Below are positions 54,101-64,000 of a stretch of DNA of 64,000 nucleotides, piece by piece. This stretch comes from Acridotheres tristis (taxonomy: Eukaryota > Chordata > Aves > Passeriformes > Sturnidae): contig CM072886.1 in NCBI GenBank assembly GCA_037013685.1, positions 63,790,933-63,854,932 on the forward strand, given 5' to 3'. Numbering within the stretch: the stretch's first letter is position 1; every line of letters starts with the position of its first letter. Position numbers and translations under genes: made by a program. The notes under the pieces were generated by a model. The model searched no databases and had not been told where the DNA came from. It was given only the letters and a program-made list of their open reading frames with translations.

Positions 54101-57100
54101 CTTATTACAAATCCATGGGATTTGTAAGCAAGCAACCACATCCATGTGGGGAGGCAGGACTTTCATGTGAGGACCCCTCATCTCAGAGCAAAGGGAAAAG
54201 AGCAGAACTCATAAGTATTGCCAGCCCAGTGAATTAACATTTCTAGAGGAGCTAGAAAAAAGTCTTCAACCTTATAGGATTAAATAAAATAAAAAGCAGT
54301 AAATCAACTGCACTTTGGCTGTTTCTAGGAGCTGAAAATCTATCCCACATTAAGTCCAGTTTCTGAATTATAGCCATAACTTGCATGTTCATAGATGCCA
54401 AGGTGGTGTGAGGATTCCCAGGAATGCCAGAAGAATCAGGGCTGTCAGCCACCACTTTTAGCCCTATGCACTGAAACTGAGATTATATCTCATGTATTAC
54501 TAGAAAGTATAATTCCTGAATTAAGCATAATGGGGCAAAACAAAAGGAACAAATCAAAAATAGAAGGAGCACTTAAACTCTGTTTTTATTCCATCATTAT
54601 AAAGTCGCACATCAGAAGGATTTGCTTCTTATCTGTGTATGTGTTAAAAAGGTGGAGCTTGTGTAGCACAAGTTCTAAGTCAACCTTTAACAGTGCAGAT
54701 GATGGGGAAAGGTGAAAAAGATCCTAACCACTTGAAGCTGTCCTGGAATTTTACTGTGGAAATCCAACTTCAACATAATCTTGCTTTTGGTGTTCGTTTT
54801 GTTTTGATTTTTTTAAAAATAAGATTGTGATAAATTATTGTTTAATGATCCTTCTTTAATTGTTCAGAAGTTAACAAATGTAAATTAAGTACAGAAATAG
54901 GGAAAGATTCTAGATCCATCAGTTCTGGAGCTTGAGGTGAAAGCTTCCTTGGAAGCAATTGTTTAGTACTGAAAGACTATTTGTACCTTAGGGCAGCAAA
55001 AGAAACCAGAAGAGATCGGGTGCATTTCTCTATCATTTGAAGAAAAGAAGAAGTGGAAAAAAGAAAAACCTAGAGAGCAAAAGGTCACTGAGAATGCATT
55101 GTAAAGCAGTGAAATGTAAGGACAGCAGCAAACAGCTCTTCTGGTCGAGTAGGAACTTTGTGTGAATGGGGTTAAATTACCAGGTGTTCTTCTATCTTAA
55201 TCGAATAATTTCTTTGGAGAGCTGAGGAGCTGACTTTGCTTCCCTTGCCTGCTGTTATTCCAGCTGGGCACGTTGTCCTCACATCTCAGTTTTCATCCTC
55301 TGTGTTCTCCTTGTCTTTCATACTGACCTTTCTGAGCTCTGTATTTCAGTAGAACGTTTAACCTGATCATCGGAAAGGGCAGTGCTCTGGATCTCTCGTG
55401 CACGTTCAAGCAGAATTCAGTAGAACCTTGTTGGAAACCAAGAATAAAACTTCGTATGATGAGGTTTTCCGTATGTGCACAGCTTCTAATACCACCACTG
55501 GTAGCACAAAATATGATAGGGGAGCTGTTCAGAACAGATGTAATCAAAGACTCATGGAAAATAAGCCTAGATAGGATTTCTTTTAGCCTATCCCACTATC
55601 CCAGACAACAGCAATACTCAAAGTAGTTACTTTTCATAACTGATTTCAAGTAATTTTGAAGTCATTAGTTCACTAATCTTTCTATCAGACTCCCATTTAC
55701 TTAAAGAGTATTAAATAGAACAGGCTGGGTAGTTTCTCGACAATAAAAGGAATCTGTTAAGAACAATATTAGGGCAAACTATGAACATTAGCAAAATATG
55801 AAAATCTACTAATTAATAGGATGTTGCTACTTAGCAGAAATTTTTCACAAGGCAGGGCTTTGCTCTTTACATGATCTGTTTTTCCAAATAGCTTCAAACA
55901 ATACTGGTTTTAATATTATTTTCAGGATAAGCTACCAAGAACGCAAAGAATTCAAAGAACTGTTTTTGAGGGGAAGAGATTTTGTGTTTTGAAAGAGAGA
56001 GGGCGATTTCTCATCTCTTTGATAGATCCTGCATTTGTACCATTTCTGAGTAACTAATAACACCATCAGCTGTGTACAGTTGTGACTGCTCAGTGTGCAG
56101 AAGGGAACGTGACTGAAACGGTACAAGTAATGTATGGGTTCGGTATCCGGAAAAAAAGATACCTTCTACCAAAATGTCTTGTGTCAAGGTGCTAGCTTCT
56201 GTTCCAGATACTCGTCTGGCTCATTTGGCACCACTGAGTGAGCTGCTTATCTTCCACATCACTGAGAGTCGACAGGAAAGTCATAGCCAAGATCACCAGG
56301 ATCCCTTAAAAATTACTCTCTGCTTTCCAAATTTCCACAATAACTTTTTTTTTTAATCAGGAACTTAGCCAGAAATCTTGAAAATTATCTTGCAAAGCAG
56401 AGGAGTCAAAACTCAAAGTGAATTCTTTTCTTTTTCTTAAAGGAGACACAGTAGTATGCAAAGCAGCTGCAACAGAGAATAGAAATGTTGAGCTACAGAA
56501 AAGCTGACATGAAAGACTGAGGTTAAAAAAGAGTCAAAAAAGATCTCCAGTCTTAGCTGCTGGCTTTTGAAATGCAGACACAAATCAGAGGAAACTCTTC
56601 TGCCAAGAAAAATGACTGGGGAATAAGCAAATAGAACGATCTAAGAAATCTGGCATTTTTAAAATCATGGAAGAATGAACAAAAGAAATTAAATAAAACC
56701 ATCCAGTCAGACAGAGTGGTATTCTCACCCCAAAGCTTACTCTCCATTTACATGCTGACCATCTGTAAGGAGTTGCAGATTTCCAAATTACCAAATTAAA
56801 AAGTTGCGATGTTGAAAAGAAATATTGATCCTTATGACCCTCTAATAGTTTTTTCATCTCATTTTCCAACATGGACCCTTTGAATGAAATACTTGGAAAA
56901 AAACACCCAAAACCTTGAGATGCTACCTGAGCTCACTTGTTTAGCACTGGCAGGAAAGCTTCATAAAATACATCAAGTTGGAAGAAACCCATCAGGATGA
57001 TTGACTCCAACTCCTGGCCCTGCACACGACTCCCCAACAGTCACACCATGTGCCTGAGAGTGTTGTCCAAACACTTCTTGAACTGTCTTGGGTCTGGTGC

Positions 57101-60100
57101 TGAGACCACTTCCCTGGGGAGCCTGTTCTGGTGCCCAAATTCTCTCTAGGTGAAAACATTTTTACTGATATTGCACCTAAACCTCCCCTGATTCTGCTTC
57201 ATGCTGTCCCCTCAGGTCCTGTCACTGATGACAAGAATAAAGAGATCAGTGCCTGCTTCTCCTCTTCCCCTCACAAGGAAGTTGTAACTGCAATGGGGTC
57301 TCCCCTCCATCTTCTCCAGGCTGAACAAACCAAATGACCTCAGCTGCTCCTTATAAGGCTTTTCATCCTCTTTGTAGCCCTCTTTTGGATGCCCTTTAGT
57401 AGCTTAATGTCTTTTTCATATTGTGGCACCCAGAAGTGCCCCCAGCACTGGAGGTGAGGCTGCCCCAGCTCAGAGCAGAGCAGGACAATCCCCTCCCTTG
57501 CCCAGCTGGCCATGCTGTGCCTGATGCCCCCAGGACAGGGTTGGCCCTCCTGGCTGCCAGGGCACTGCTGGCTCGTGTTCAACTTGCCATGGACCAGGAC
57601 CCCCAGGGCCCTTTCCATGGGGCTCCTTTCCAACCTCTCATTCCCCAGTCTGTACATCCGGGGCTGCCCCATCCCAGGCGCAGAACCCTGGTTTGTTACC
57701 CCAGGGACCACTCCATATGCTACCCTACCAGTTTTCTAGAGATGCAATTAGTTTATGAGTCTGCACAGTGTCAGGAGGAGTTGAAGCCCACATAAGCATT
57801 AGGTCCACTTTTTCCTTTAACTTTTGTTTTTCCTTCTGTTCCTTTTGTAGCTGTCTCTGGAGCTGTTCTATTTTGAAGGACAGTAGTAACTCGGTTGCTT
57901 TCCATCTCAGTTTTCAGTTCTTGTTTCTCTTTAATATTATCTTTTCTGTAGTGGCAGGCAGCTTCCAGACAGGTATTTAACATTTTACACATAATCACTT
58001 TCTTATTCCTAGCCTTTATAGGGCCCCTAGCAACTTACAGATTTCCTTCACAGCTTTCCAATCACACCAGTTATCCTGAGCCCATTTGTGTGAGAACTTA
58101 GGACTTGGACTTCTTCCATGCTTTTGTAAGTAGCCAGTGATACTGCTTGCAAACCTGCTGACTACACCAATTTTTGGCAAACGCGTGTGTTAAGGTCACT
58201 TAACAAATCACTGGCAAAGGTATAATCAAAAACAGGTTTTATATAGAAGTGAAAGCACAACAGAGTTCTTTGGCAAGGTTCACTCTACTATTTACCAGGT
58301 GGTTAAAAAAAGCAAACAAAAAACAGTATCAATCAATCCAGATCAAAAATATCCTCAAAGTATCTCCATGGAGGAGTCCTGCAGCAGCTCATGGCATGTG
58401 GTGACAAACCACCTTCCTGTCTCTGGGCTTTACCCAGGACCTGCTGGGCAATCAACCAGCCCTCACTCCCAACCTTCATTACACAAAGAGACAACACACA
58501 AAAGAGATTTTTCAAAAATCAATCCACTATAATCATATACAAATTGGAACAGTTGTAAAATAGACTAGTATTGAAAATTTCATCTTTTCCTAGCAAATTT
58601 CTGTGAACCAACATTTTACCTACTGCAGCAGAGGACTTTGAGGTCAAGTTTCTTCAGCAAAGCAGAAAAATGAGTTGGTTGTAAAGGAATGTGTTTGTTT
58701 CAACTGTTACATATGAGTTATCTATAAAACACTAATTTACTGTATTGTCATCTCTGTATTCAATTTCTATGGGCTATTTTGGCCACCTAAAACAGCTAAG
58801 CTCACGATACAGGGACAGTCACAGAATTTGAATTCAAAATAAAAACAGTAGAAGGCCCTGCTTCTCCAGGTTTCAATGCATTTTAATGTGAATTTATAAT
58901 AAGCGTTCTAGACTACTTTCTAATCCTCCAGACATTATCAATAATCAGTTTCTAATGTATTTACTCTGGGAATTAATTGTTTGATCACTGAGAATGTCTC
59001 TGCTTCACTTTTGTACGGACTGTCACAGACTCAACACAGGACAGTTCTTTTCAGTGTGAACTAGAGGGAAAAGTCATCCCCTCTGTGCTGATACACACCA
59101 CCCCTGTGAACGTAGCTCCAGAGCTGAAAGCAACTCCCTTGTCTCAGCATCTTGCAATTCTGCTTACAGCATAACACTTCAATGCCTTTTTCCCACCCTC
59201 GCTCTCTGCAGTGTCTGCAGAGGATGAGAAAGACCCAAGAATTTAAGTTGCTCAGTTTGTCCCCAAACCCACTGTGCCCTTATTTGGGAATAAACAAGAT
59301 CTTTTCAAAATCAATGGATTCTAGATGGCATTTATAAGCAAGAGATGATGCTCCCTCTTCCAAAAGGACTGCTAAATGCTTTACGTGGCTGTTACTATAA
59401 AAATATTCCATATCAAAAACTACCATATGTTTTTCTGGCAAGCTGCTCTATCCCAAGCGTGGCACTCTGATATTTCATTGCTCTGTCTGCTTCCCCATGT
59501 GACATGCGCAGGATTTAAGAAACTCTGTGCCCATTCACGCCTCCATTCAGCACTGCGCCCACTCTCCTCCTCTTCCTCCAGCATTTAAGAGTGTAGGATA
59601 AAGAGACACGTATGGCATTAGGAAATATTTCTCCCATTGCACTACTTTGCATTTGCCTTCTGTTTGCTTGGCACACAGGGAATTTTTGTCAAGGACAGCT
59701 TTGCACAAGCAGCTATGTTAAGCTCGGTTCATACTGCTTCAGGACAAAGATACAATATTCCAGTGTTTGCTTTGGAATGAGGATTTGGAGATGCATTAAG
59801 TAATGAGAGATTTTAATAGATGCCTTGAAGGCTCTAAAGCCAGAGAAAGAGAAGAAATGCATCATTTCATATCTCCACTTAACCCATGCCTTTGTCCTTT
59901 CAAAATGCAAGATATTAGCAAGTTGTCTAGCTCAAGAGCATCGGTTCATGGAAGGAGTGGGTACCCACTAATAAGGACAGAACAACTGCAGGGGGAAAAG
60001 CCATTCCATCTGTTCACAAATGTAACCCCTCTGTTTTCGGTTCCAGCTCATCCTTGCCACGTGGGAAGGCGGCTACAACTTGCAGTGCCAGAACCTCCAC

Positions 60101-62691
60101 AGCGCAGGGGAGGCCGATATCCGGGTGAGAGACAAAAGCAGCTCAGCCCTCAGCATCCTTTCTGTTTTAACTGTCTTGAACTGTCCTAGGACAGAGCCTG
60201 AGCTCTGATAAAATAGCTCTACTCTAGAGGAGGATATATATTTCATTGTAGTGAGTATCAAATTTAGATTTTTTTTTTAAAAGAAAGATCTGGCAGAAAA
60301 ATCTGTCCCGTGTCAAGAAAATGGCACCCTTAAAAAAACCCAAGCAAGCAACCCTAAAATGAAACAAAAACCCACTCACAAAACTGCGCCTTTGTAAAAA
60401 AAACCTCAAAACAATTACAAAACCCTTCCTCAAAGTCTATATTTCTTAAATTATATTTTGATAATTATATGTTTACACAATTGCTTAAATATGTGTGATT
60501 TTTTACAAAACTGCTTCATTGAAAAGCAAAGTAAAATTGAAGACAGCTTGTGCTTCTCCTTTAATAGCATATTAATACCTTCTGGGAAGTTGCATGCCTA
60601 GGGAGTGAAGAAGTACAGTAATATTTAAGCACTTGTATGGACAGATATTGATCTCCTGCTCCTTTTTTCTTGCTTGTACAGGTAGCCAAGGTGCTATGGT
60701 GGTATTATTTTTCCAAAGTGATTGAATTCATGGACACTATCTTCTTTGTACTGAGAAAGAAAAGCAGCCAGATCACCTTCCTTCATGTGTATCACCATGC
60801 CACTATGTTTAACATTTGGTGGTGTGTTCTGAACTGGATACCTTGTGGGCAGAGTAAGTCTTTGTTTGCTTCATCACCCCGGGTCTAAGTCAGCTGCAGC
60901 TGGGGAGGAATCACATCACCATGGAAAGGAATTGTGTCACTGGGACATATGAGGGCACCTTTAGGGTTCAGAGCCTTTCAGAACTACTGACCACCAGCAG
61001 AACACAGGAAAGTTAAAAGCACAGGAAAAGTTCAGGTCAAAAATACCTGAGTTTTAGGCCCTAGATTTTTCACTTAGCTGCCACCAGCTCATGTATTTGC
61101 TTCTCTTCAAACCACTTTTAAGCATAACAGTACTGAGGAGCACAGAAGAGACATCACATACAAGACCTACTCCAAAATCAGATACAGGAAGAAGTCATGA
61201 CCCTGGTAAAGCCTTTATCAATCACAACAAATTAAATCAATAGCCCTTTCACAGGCTCAACTCTTGTATGCATCAATCTCTGCTTTAGCAAGATGTTTTA
61301 CTTACATAGTTACTAATTAAGATACCAGTTTAAGTTTTTTCTGTTTCATATGGGAATACATCCTCAGAAGCTTATAGTAACTGTCATCATCTTCCCTGTT
61401 AGGAAGGGATCGATGATGCCACAGGCTGGTCTCTTGGCATTTGCATAGTAAGTCCAAACTTCAGCTGTCTCACAAGAGGCACACTTTTCCAGGGCTTCAC
61501 ATAGCCAGAGGCTTCCTGTGGAACTACTTTCAAAGCTGAAGAAAAAACCAGTTTTCTTACAACCTATTCGAAGGAGTCATCTCAGCCCATTGTAATATTT
61601 TGTAAAGAAACTTATTGCAGGTCTTTTTCAGAGCTAAAAGCAGAATTCACATTTGTTGGCACTTACTGTGGACAGCACAAAATCAAAGTAGAGGTAGAAG
61701 CAGGGATCAGAGATTTCATAGCAATTAGGAGCTATTTCTAGAGGTGTGAACAAATCAGCGGGGGTTTGTGCTTTCTAGTGTGTGGTCCCCACACTTTGCA
61801 CGAGCACTGTGCTACTGTAATTAAATCAGTAGCTAAGTAATCAGTGGCAAAATCAGAACAACTGGCGAGTCCATCTTGTAGTTGTAGCACTGCCATCAAA
61901 TACACAAGCACACAACAGAAAGTAGTGCTGCTACTTCTCTATAGTCTGCAAAGTACAGAGGATAATTAATTTCTTCTAGAACTAGTATCCAGTAAGTGTA
62001 ACTAATAAGAGCAGCAAGGTATTATCTGGGATGAAATTCTGTAAATGTGCCTCTAGCAGAAGAGCCAATGAAGAAAACAAGAGTGATGATCAAACACATG
62101 CACAAAAGGCTGGTCCAATTCAGAGTAAAGCCCTTGCTACTGCATCAGGGAACAGGAGTACAGGTGTCTCCCAGGCTCCTAAGCTGCATACGAGCAGCAA
62201 AGTCATAAAGGAGTGTTGAAAGCTTACAGGAATAGTGCAAAGACTCATTGCAAGAACAACTTTAGGGGAGGGAAAAAAAATAGCCTGTATCTACAGAATA
62301 GGAAAAGGTGGAGGAGAAGAAAAATATGAGATAAAAATACAATATTCAGCATGAGAAAAGCCCTCTGGGAAGTATCATTTGGTTTTTTTGGTGCCCTAGG
62401 AGAGCACCTCTACACATCATGAATGTCTTTAGCAAGGAATAAGCAGGGAAGGAATGCTTGCTATACACAAGAGATTCAATATAAAGGCATTATCACAAGC
62501 AATAATGTCCTCTCTCACTTTTTAGCAGTTGGCATTTAATTTTTTTTCCCCAATGGATTTTTATAGGTTTCTTTGGACCCACTTTGAATAGCTTTATCCA
62601 CGTGCTTATGTATTCTTACTATGGACTGTCAGTCATCCCTTCTATGCGCAAATATCTCTGGTGGAAGAAATACCTCACTCAGGCACAACTG
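20599..62691 (+). CDS. ELOVL2: ELOVL2, very-long-chain fatty acid elongase 2 (first six coding exons; 3' part outside window)
   Basis: The coding sequence joins 20599-20601, 44777-44840, 49936-50123, 60047-60124, 60682-60853 and 62567-62691; all introns are GT-AG and all phases agree. It gives the first 210 of roughly 296 residues. The enzyme performs the condensing step of fatty acid elongation in the ER membrane, extending C20 and C22 polyunsaturated acids toward DHA precursors. Motifs: KVIEFMDT (123-130), [11 protein letters not shown] with the HxxHH box at 146-150, [15 protein letters not shown] (from 176) and the LTQAQL end. Hydrophobic segments lie at about 35-52, 68-90, 114-135 and 152-165. 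The N-terminus [11 protein letters not shown] and the [16 protein letters not shown] block identify ELOVL2 and not ELOVL5. The neighbour SMIM13 agrees with this. The last exons (with the C-terminal ER-retention part) lie beyond position 64000. Confidence 0.96.
21256..21273. repeat. poly-T run (18 T)
   Basis: An uninterrupted run of 18 thymines lies in ELOVL2 intron 1 with no element recognised on either side. Confidence 0.95.
25881..25956 (+). pseudogene. tRNA-Gln-like relic
   Basis: The first 18 bases, GTTTCCATGGTGTAATGG, match the 5' end of vertebrate tRNA-Gln (as remembered) at 17 of 18 positions, including a complete A box. They are followed by a CTGGG...TTCCAG anticodon-stem-like part with an enlarged loop, and then by GGATTAAACTCTAGGATACC, a decayed B box and acceptor strand. 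The acceptor stem no longer pairs and the anticodon loop is altered, so it is not a working tRNA. It may be a tRNA pseudogene or the head of an old tRNA-derived SINE. Homology to tRNA-Gln is an inference without alignment software. Confidence 0.5.
26410..26433. repeat. TTTATTTC short tandem repeat
   Basis: About 2.5 copies of an 8-bp TTTATTTC unit lie in intron 1. Confidence 0.8.
30711..30718 (+). promoter_or_regulatory. possible intronic TATA box
   Basis: TATAAATA follows a C- and T-rich tract (30661-30709). A short frame beginning ATGGCACAGC opens at 30761 and ends after 28 codons near an ACTGTAAGAC donor-like site. The arrangement resembles a core promoter, but splicing from there into ELOVL2 exon 2 would not keep the frame. 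No other evidence supports a transcript. Confidence 0.2.
36409..36459. repeat. two-copy 25/26-bp minisatellite
   Basis: CTTGTACCCACAATTTGTAC at 36409 is repeated directly at 36435 with one substitution within those 20 bases and a 1-bp length difference over the full unit. Confidence 0.85.
37101..37165 (+). mobile_element. CR1 LINE 3' fragment, plus
   Basis: gagcaacctggtctagtg then ggtccctgcacatggtaggg and gatctttaaggtc match the terminal part of CR1, with an internal deletion joining the last two blocks. Confidence 0.75.
42095..42907 (+). mobile_element. CR1 LINE, 5'-truncated 0.8-kb copy, plus
   Basis: This is the longest CR1 copy in the window. It contains the end of ORF2: a gcagtgtgcccaggtggcca block, a region coding for the [16 protein letters not shown] type C-terminus, and gtccagagaagggcaatgga. 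The 3' untranslated end follows, finishing ggtcttttccaacctaaa with caattctatgatt. Frames are broken by several changes, so it is inactive. The left boundary is approximate. Confidence 0.9.
44777..44840 (+). CDS. ELOVL2: ELOVL2 coding exon 2
   Basis: 64 nt after a ttctgttttttag acceptor and before a GTAAGC donor. It encodes residues 2-22, [20 protein letters not shown] plus R, and the first base of codon 23. This is the cytosolic or lumenal N-terminal segment before the first membrane helix and is distinctive for ELOVL2. Confidence 0.95.
46282..46323. repeat. 13-bp tandem repeat (CACATAAATAATT), 3.2 copies
   Basis: Three identical CACATAAATAATT units followed by CAC. Perfect identity suggests recent expansion or variable copy number. 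Confidence 0.95.
49161..49187. repeat. (AAAAG)n purine tract
   Basis: Imperfect AAAAG/AAAAAG units on the plus strand. Confidence 0.85.
49936..50123 (+). CDS. ELOVL2: ELOVL2 coding exon 3
   Basis: 188 nt between a ttttttag acceptor and a GTAAGT donor. It encodes residues 23-85, including [17 protein letters not shown], the first two membrane segments, the loop [13 protein letters not shown] and the [14 protein letters not shown] helix start. The frame stays open some distance on both sides, but those flanks are intronic. Confidence 0.96.
50983..51002. repeat. poly-T run (20 T)
   Basis: An uninterrupted run of 20 thymines. It could be the reversed poly(A) tail of a retroposed sequence, but no source gene is recognised beside it. 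Confidence 0.95.
56960..57715 (-). mobile_element. CR1 LINE, 5'-truncated 0.75-kb copy, antisense
   Basis: The minus strand translates (57340-57711) to a diverged CR1 ORF2 C-terminus. It includes RYRLGNE-like [13 protein letters not shown], then [16 protein letters not shown] and [20 protein letters not shown], matching the family pattern of intact copies. Downstream on the minus strand comes CR1 3' sequence, with its end near 56960. The frame carries substitutions at conserved positions and the copy is inactive. Confidence 0.88.
57716..58620 (-). mobile_element. endogenous retrovirus fragment: LTR part, primer-binding site and leader/gag-like region, antisense
   Basis: On the minus strand, a region with LTR-like features (from about 58620) leads to a primer-binding-like site at 58169-58154. 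That site reads TGGTGTAGTCAGCAGG and is complementary, with two mismatches, to the 3' end expected for tRNA-Ser plus CCA. After it comes about 430 bp of leader and gag-like coding sequence, including an open stretch at 57998-57771 rich in Lys, Glu and Thr (around [15 protein letters not shown]). Frames are interrupted and no pol or env follows; the sequence stops at the CR1 copy. The outer LTR boundary is not resolved and the family is not assigned. Confidence 0.6.
58154..58169 (-). other. retroviral primer-binding site, tRNA-Ser type
   Basis: The minus strand begins TGG, the complement of the universal CCA tail, followed by GTAGTC-type sequence that pairs with the serine tRNA acceptor end. 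Two of about 16 positions differ from the expected complement. Confidence 0.55.
60047..60124 (+). CDS. ELOVL2: ELOVL2 coding exon 4
   Basis: 78 nt in phase 0 encoding residues 86-111: [15 protein letters not shown] followed by [11 protein letters not shown]. Acceptor ggttccag, donor GTGAGA. The [10 protein letters not shown] loop separates ELOVL2 from ELOVL5. Confidence 0.96.
60125..60681 (+). other. ELOVL2: ELOVL2 intron 4
   Basis: A 557-bp GT-AG intron, the shortest here. It is AT-rich with several A-runs and no other feature. Confidence 0.9.
60682..60853 (+). CDS. ELOVL2: ELOVL2 coding exon 5 (catalytic HxxHH exon)
   Basis: 172 nt after a cttgtacag acceptor and before a GTAAGT donor. It encodes residues 112-168 plus one base: [19 protein letters not shown], the FFVLRKK charged turn, [11 protein letters not shown] with the catalytic histidine box, and [14 protein letters not shown]. 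All key elongase residues are intact. Confidence 0.97.
60854..62566 (+). other. ELOVL2: ELOVL2 intron 5
   Basis: A 1.7-kb GT-AG intron of unique sequence with no recognisable repeat or gene. Confidence 0.9.
62567..62691 (+). CDS. ELOVL2: ELOVL2 coding exon 6
   Basis: 125 nt after a ttttatag acceptor and before a GTATGT donor. It encodes residues 169-210: [19 protein letters not shown], then [20 protein letters not shown] and AQL. It carries the fourth elongase signature. The next exon is not in the window. Confidence 0.96.
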
Positions 62692-64000
62692 GTATGTATC
62701 TTATTTCACTCTCATTTTTAACTACCAGAAATCCTTCAAAATATGAGAGGACGAAATGAACTACAGGCAAACATTGTTATTTATGCAATTAAACCAGTTA
62801 GAATTGAAGTATAACGAAACTATTATACAGTGACTTATCATACATAAGTCACTAGCACACCTTGATATAATTTAATAAAGGAAATTATGTTCAGAAGTGT
62901 TTATTGTAGAAAACAAATAGTAGAAACTCTTTAGTCGACAAAATTCTGTTAGTTTTGAACCATTACATAGAAAATGACTGCTCCTTAATTGTGGAAAAAC
63001 ATTGATTTAAAAGTCACAAAAAATGTCTGACAGAACCAGCTCCAAGACAGATCTCCCCTGCTGGCCAAACCTCTGTGATATATTTATTTGAGGGTGAAAA
63101 ACATAGTACAGCAGCTGAGAGAAGGCAGGAAATATGAGAGAAACAGCCTTGCAAACACCCATGTCAGAGCAGAAGGAGGGAATTAGCACCAAGAACTGCC
63201 CTGCATCCTGTGGTGAAGATGCTGGTAAAGCTGTTCCCCTACAGTCCATGGAGGTCCATAGGGGAGCAGAGATCCACCTGCAGTCCATGGAGGACCTCTC
63301 ACTGCAGCAATGGACACATTTGCCCTGAAGGAAGATACAGCCACAGGAGAAATAGGATGGGATAGGACCCATAGAGAGAGAAGCAGGTTTGCTGGCAGAA
63401 TCTGTGACCCCATGGACACCCACATAGGAAGAGCCTGTTCCTGACTGGACCCTGTGGAGGGGACCCACACTGTTTGTGAAGAACTGCAGCTCATGGGAAA
63501 TAGCCATATTGGAACTCTCTCCCACTGGAGGGACCCCCCACTGAAGCAGGGAAAGAGTGTGAGGAGAGAGGAGCAGCAAAGCCAAAGCAAGACGGGCTGA
63601 CTACAAAGCCCATGCCCCTGCACCACATGGAAGGAAATAGAGGAGTCAAAAGTGAAGTTGAACCTGAGAAGAAACAGAGGGTTAGGGGAAGGTGTTTTTA
63701 ATTTCATTTCTTGCTATCTTTCTCTGTTATTAATTGGCAATACTTGAAATTATTCTTCCTCAAGTCAAGTCTATTTTGCTTTTAACAGTAATAAAGGTAG
63801 GGAAGGTAACTGATAAAACTTATCTCAATCCACAAATTCTTGTCACCTTATTTTCTTCCCCTATTCTATTGAGAAGAAGGAAGAAAGCTGCTGGTTGGGC
63901 AGCTGGCAGCCAAGCCAGGTTAACCCAGGGCATATAATTTGGAAGTTCAGATGTTTGCAGTGAGCTTTAAAATTCCTGTGTAGAAATTTGCTTAGAAAAA
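62692..64000 (+). other. ELOVL2: ELOVL2 intron 6 (left part)
   Basis: The intron starts with GTATGT and continues past the window edge. It is dominated by the LTR listed separately. No exon 7 sequence (expected to begin VQFVL-like) is seen before position 64000. Confidence 0.8.
63024..63930 (+). mobile_element. diverged avian ERV LTR in ELOVL2 intron 6
   Basis: The block order recalls a common avian LTR family. An early part contains ccaagacagatctcccctgc and ctggccaa, followed by gagagaaacagccttgca. The middle has repeated tccatggagg units. The 3' part contains ttgctatctttctctgttat, tcaagtctattttgctttta, cttatctcaa and cagctggcagccaagcca, and ends near gttaacccagggca. A long antisense open frame (63585-63007) is incidental. 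The boundaries are estimated, and no target-site duplication was found at the candidate ends. Assignment relies on memory of the family. Confidence 0.6.

Larger units (their letters stand above)
50124..60046 (+). other. ELOVL2: ELOVL2 intron 3
   Basis: A 9.9-kb GT-AG intron. It holds a poly-T run (50983-51002) and, in antisense, a CR1 copy and a retroviral fragment (56960-58620). The remainder shows no recognisable feature. Confidence 0.85.

Noticed and set aside
44777..62691. Assignment of the elongase to ELOVL5
   Set aside because: Exon 2 and exon 4 sequence ([27 protein letters not shown]) and the neighbouring SMIM13 fit ELOVL2; ELOVL5 has different wording there.
63007..63585. 192-codon minus frame in intron 6
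   Set aside because: It is antisense to LTR-like repeat sequence, with no recognisable domain.
1..64000. CRISPR arrays, operons, bacterial mobile elements
   Set aside because: No regularly spaced direct repeats, no dense gene packing and clear spliceosomal introns; the window is vertebrate DNA.

Overview
The window is vertebrate nuclear DNA, most likely from a bird and probably a songbird. The bird call rests on many CR1 LINE fragments in both orientations, LTR elements that resemble avian endogenous retroviruses (from memory), and compact gene spacing. The species cannot be read from the sequence. Two protein-coding genes are recognisable, divergently arranged with about 9.4 kb between their start codons.

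SMIM13 is on the minus strand (coding 11179 to 2516). It has two coding exons and encodes an 89-residue single-pass membrane protein of unknown function. Its first exon lies in a CpG island (about 10890-11470) carrying two ZNF143-type promoter motifs in opposite orientation. Its last exon is followed by a probable 3' UTR with a candidate poly(A) signal near position 564.

ELOVL2 is on the plus strand (start codon at 20599, six coding exons in the window, last at 62567-62691; the gene runs off the right edge). It encodes the ER-membrane very-long-chain fatty acid elongase acting on C20-C22 polyunsaturated acids in DHA synthesis. The first coding exon contributes only the ATG, which sits in a CpG island and is followed by a 24.2-kb intron. 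The visible 210 residues contain the elongase K..E..DT, HxxHH and N...H..MY.YY motifs.

The region between the two genes (11.5-20.3 kb) holds no gene. It carries a complete 722-bp solo LTR with perfect 5-bp target-site duplications, several CR1 pieces, a LINE reverse-transcriptase fragment, and simple repeats with a 15-bp perfect inverted repeat. ELOVL2 intron 1 holds CR1 copies and a decayed glutamine-tRNA-like sequence. Intron 3 holds an antisense retroviral fragment with a recognisable serine-tRNA primer-binding site directly abutting an antisense CR1. Intron 6 holds a diverged LTR. No CRISPR array, operon or bacterial feature is present, and I found no convincing undescribed gene system. 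The best leads are the intact solo LTR, the paired promoter motifs, the tRNA-like relic and the retroviral fragment.
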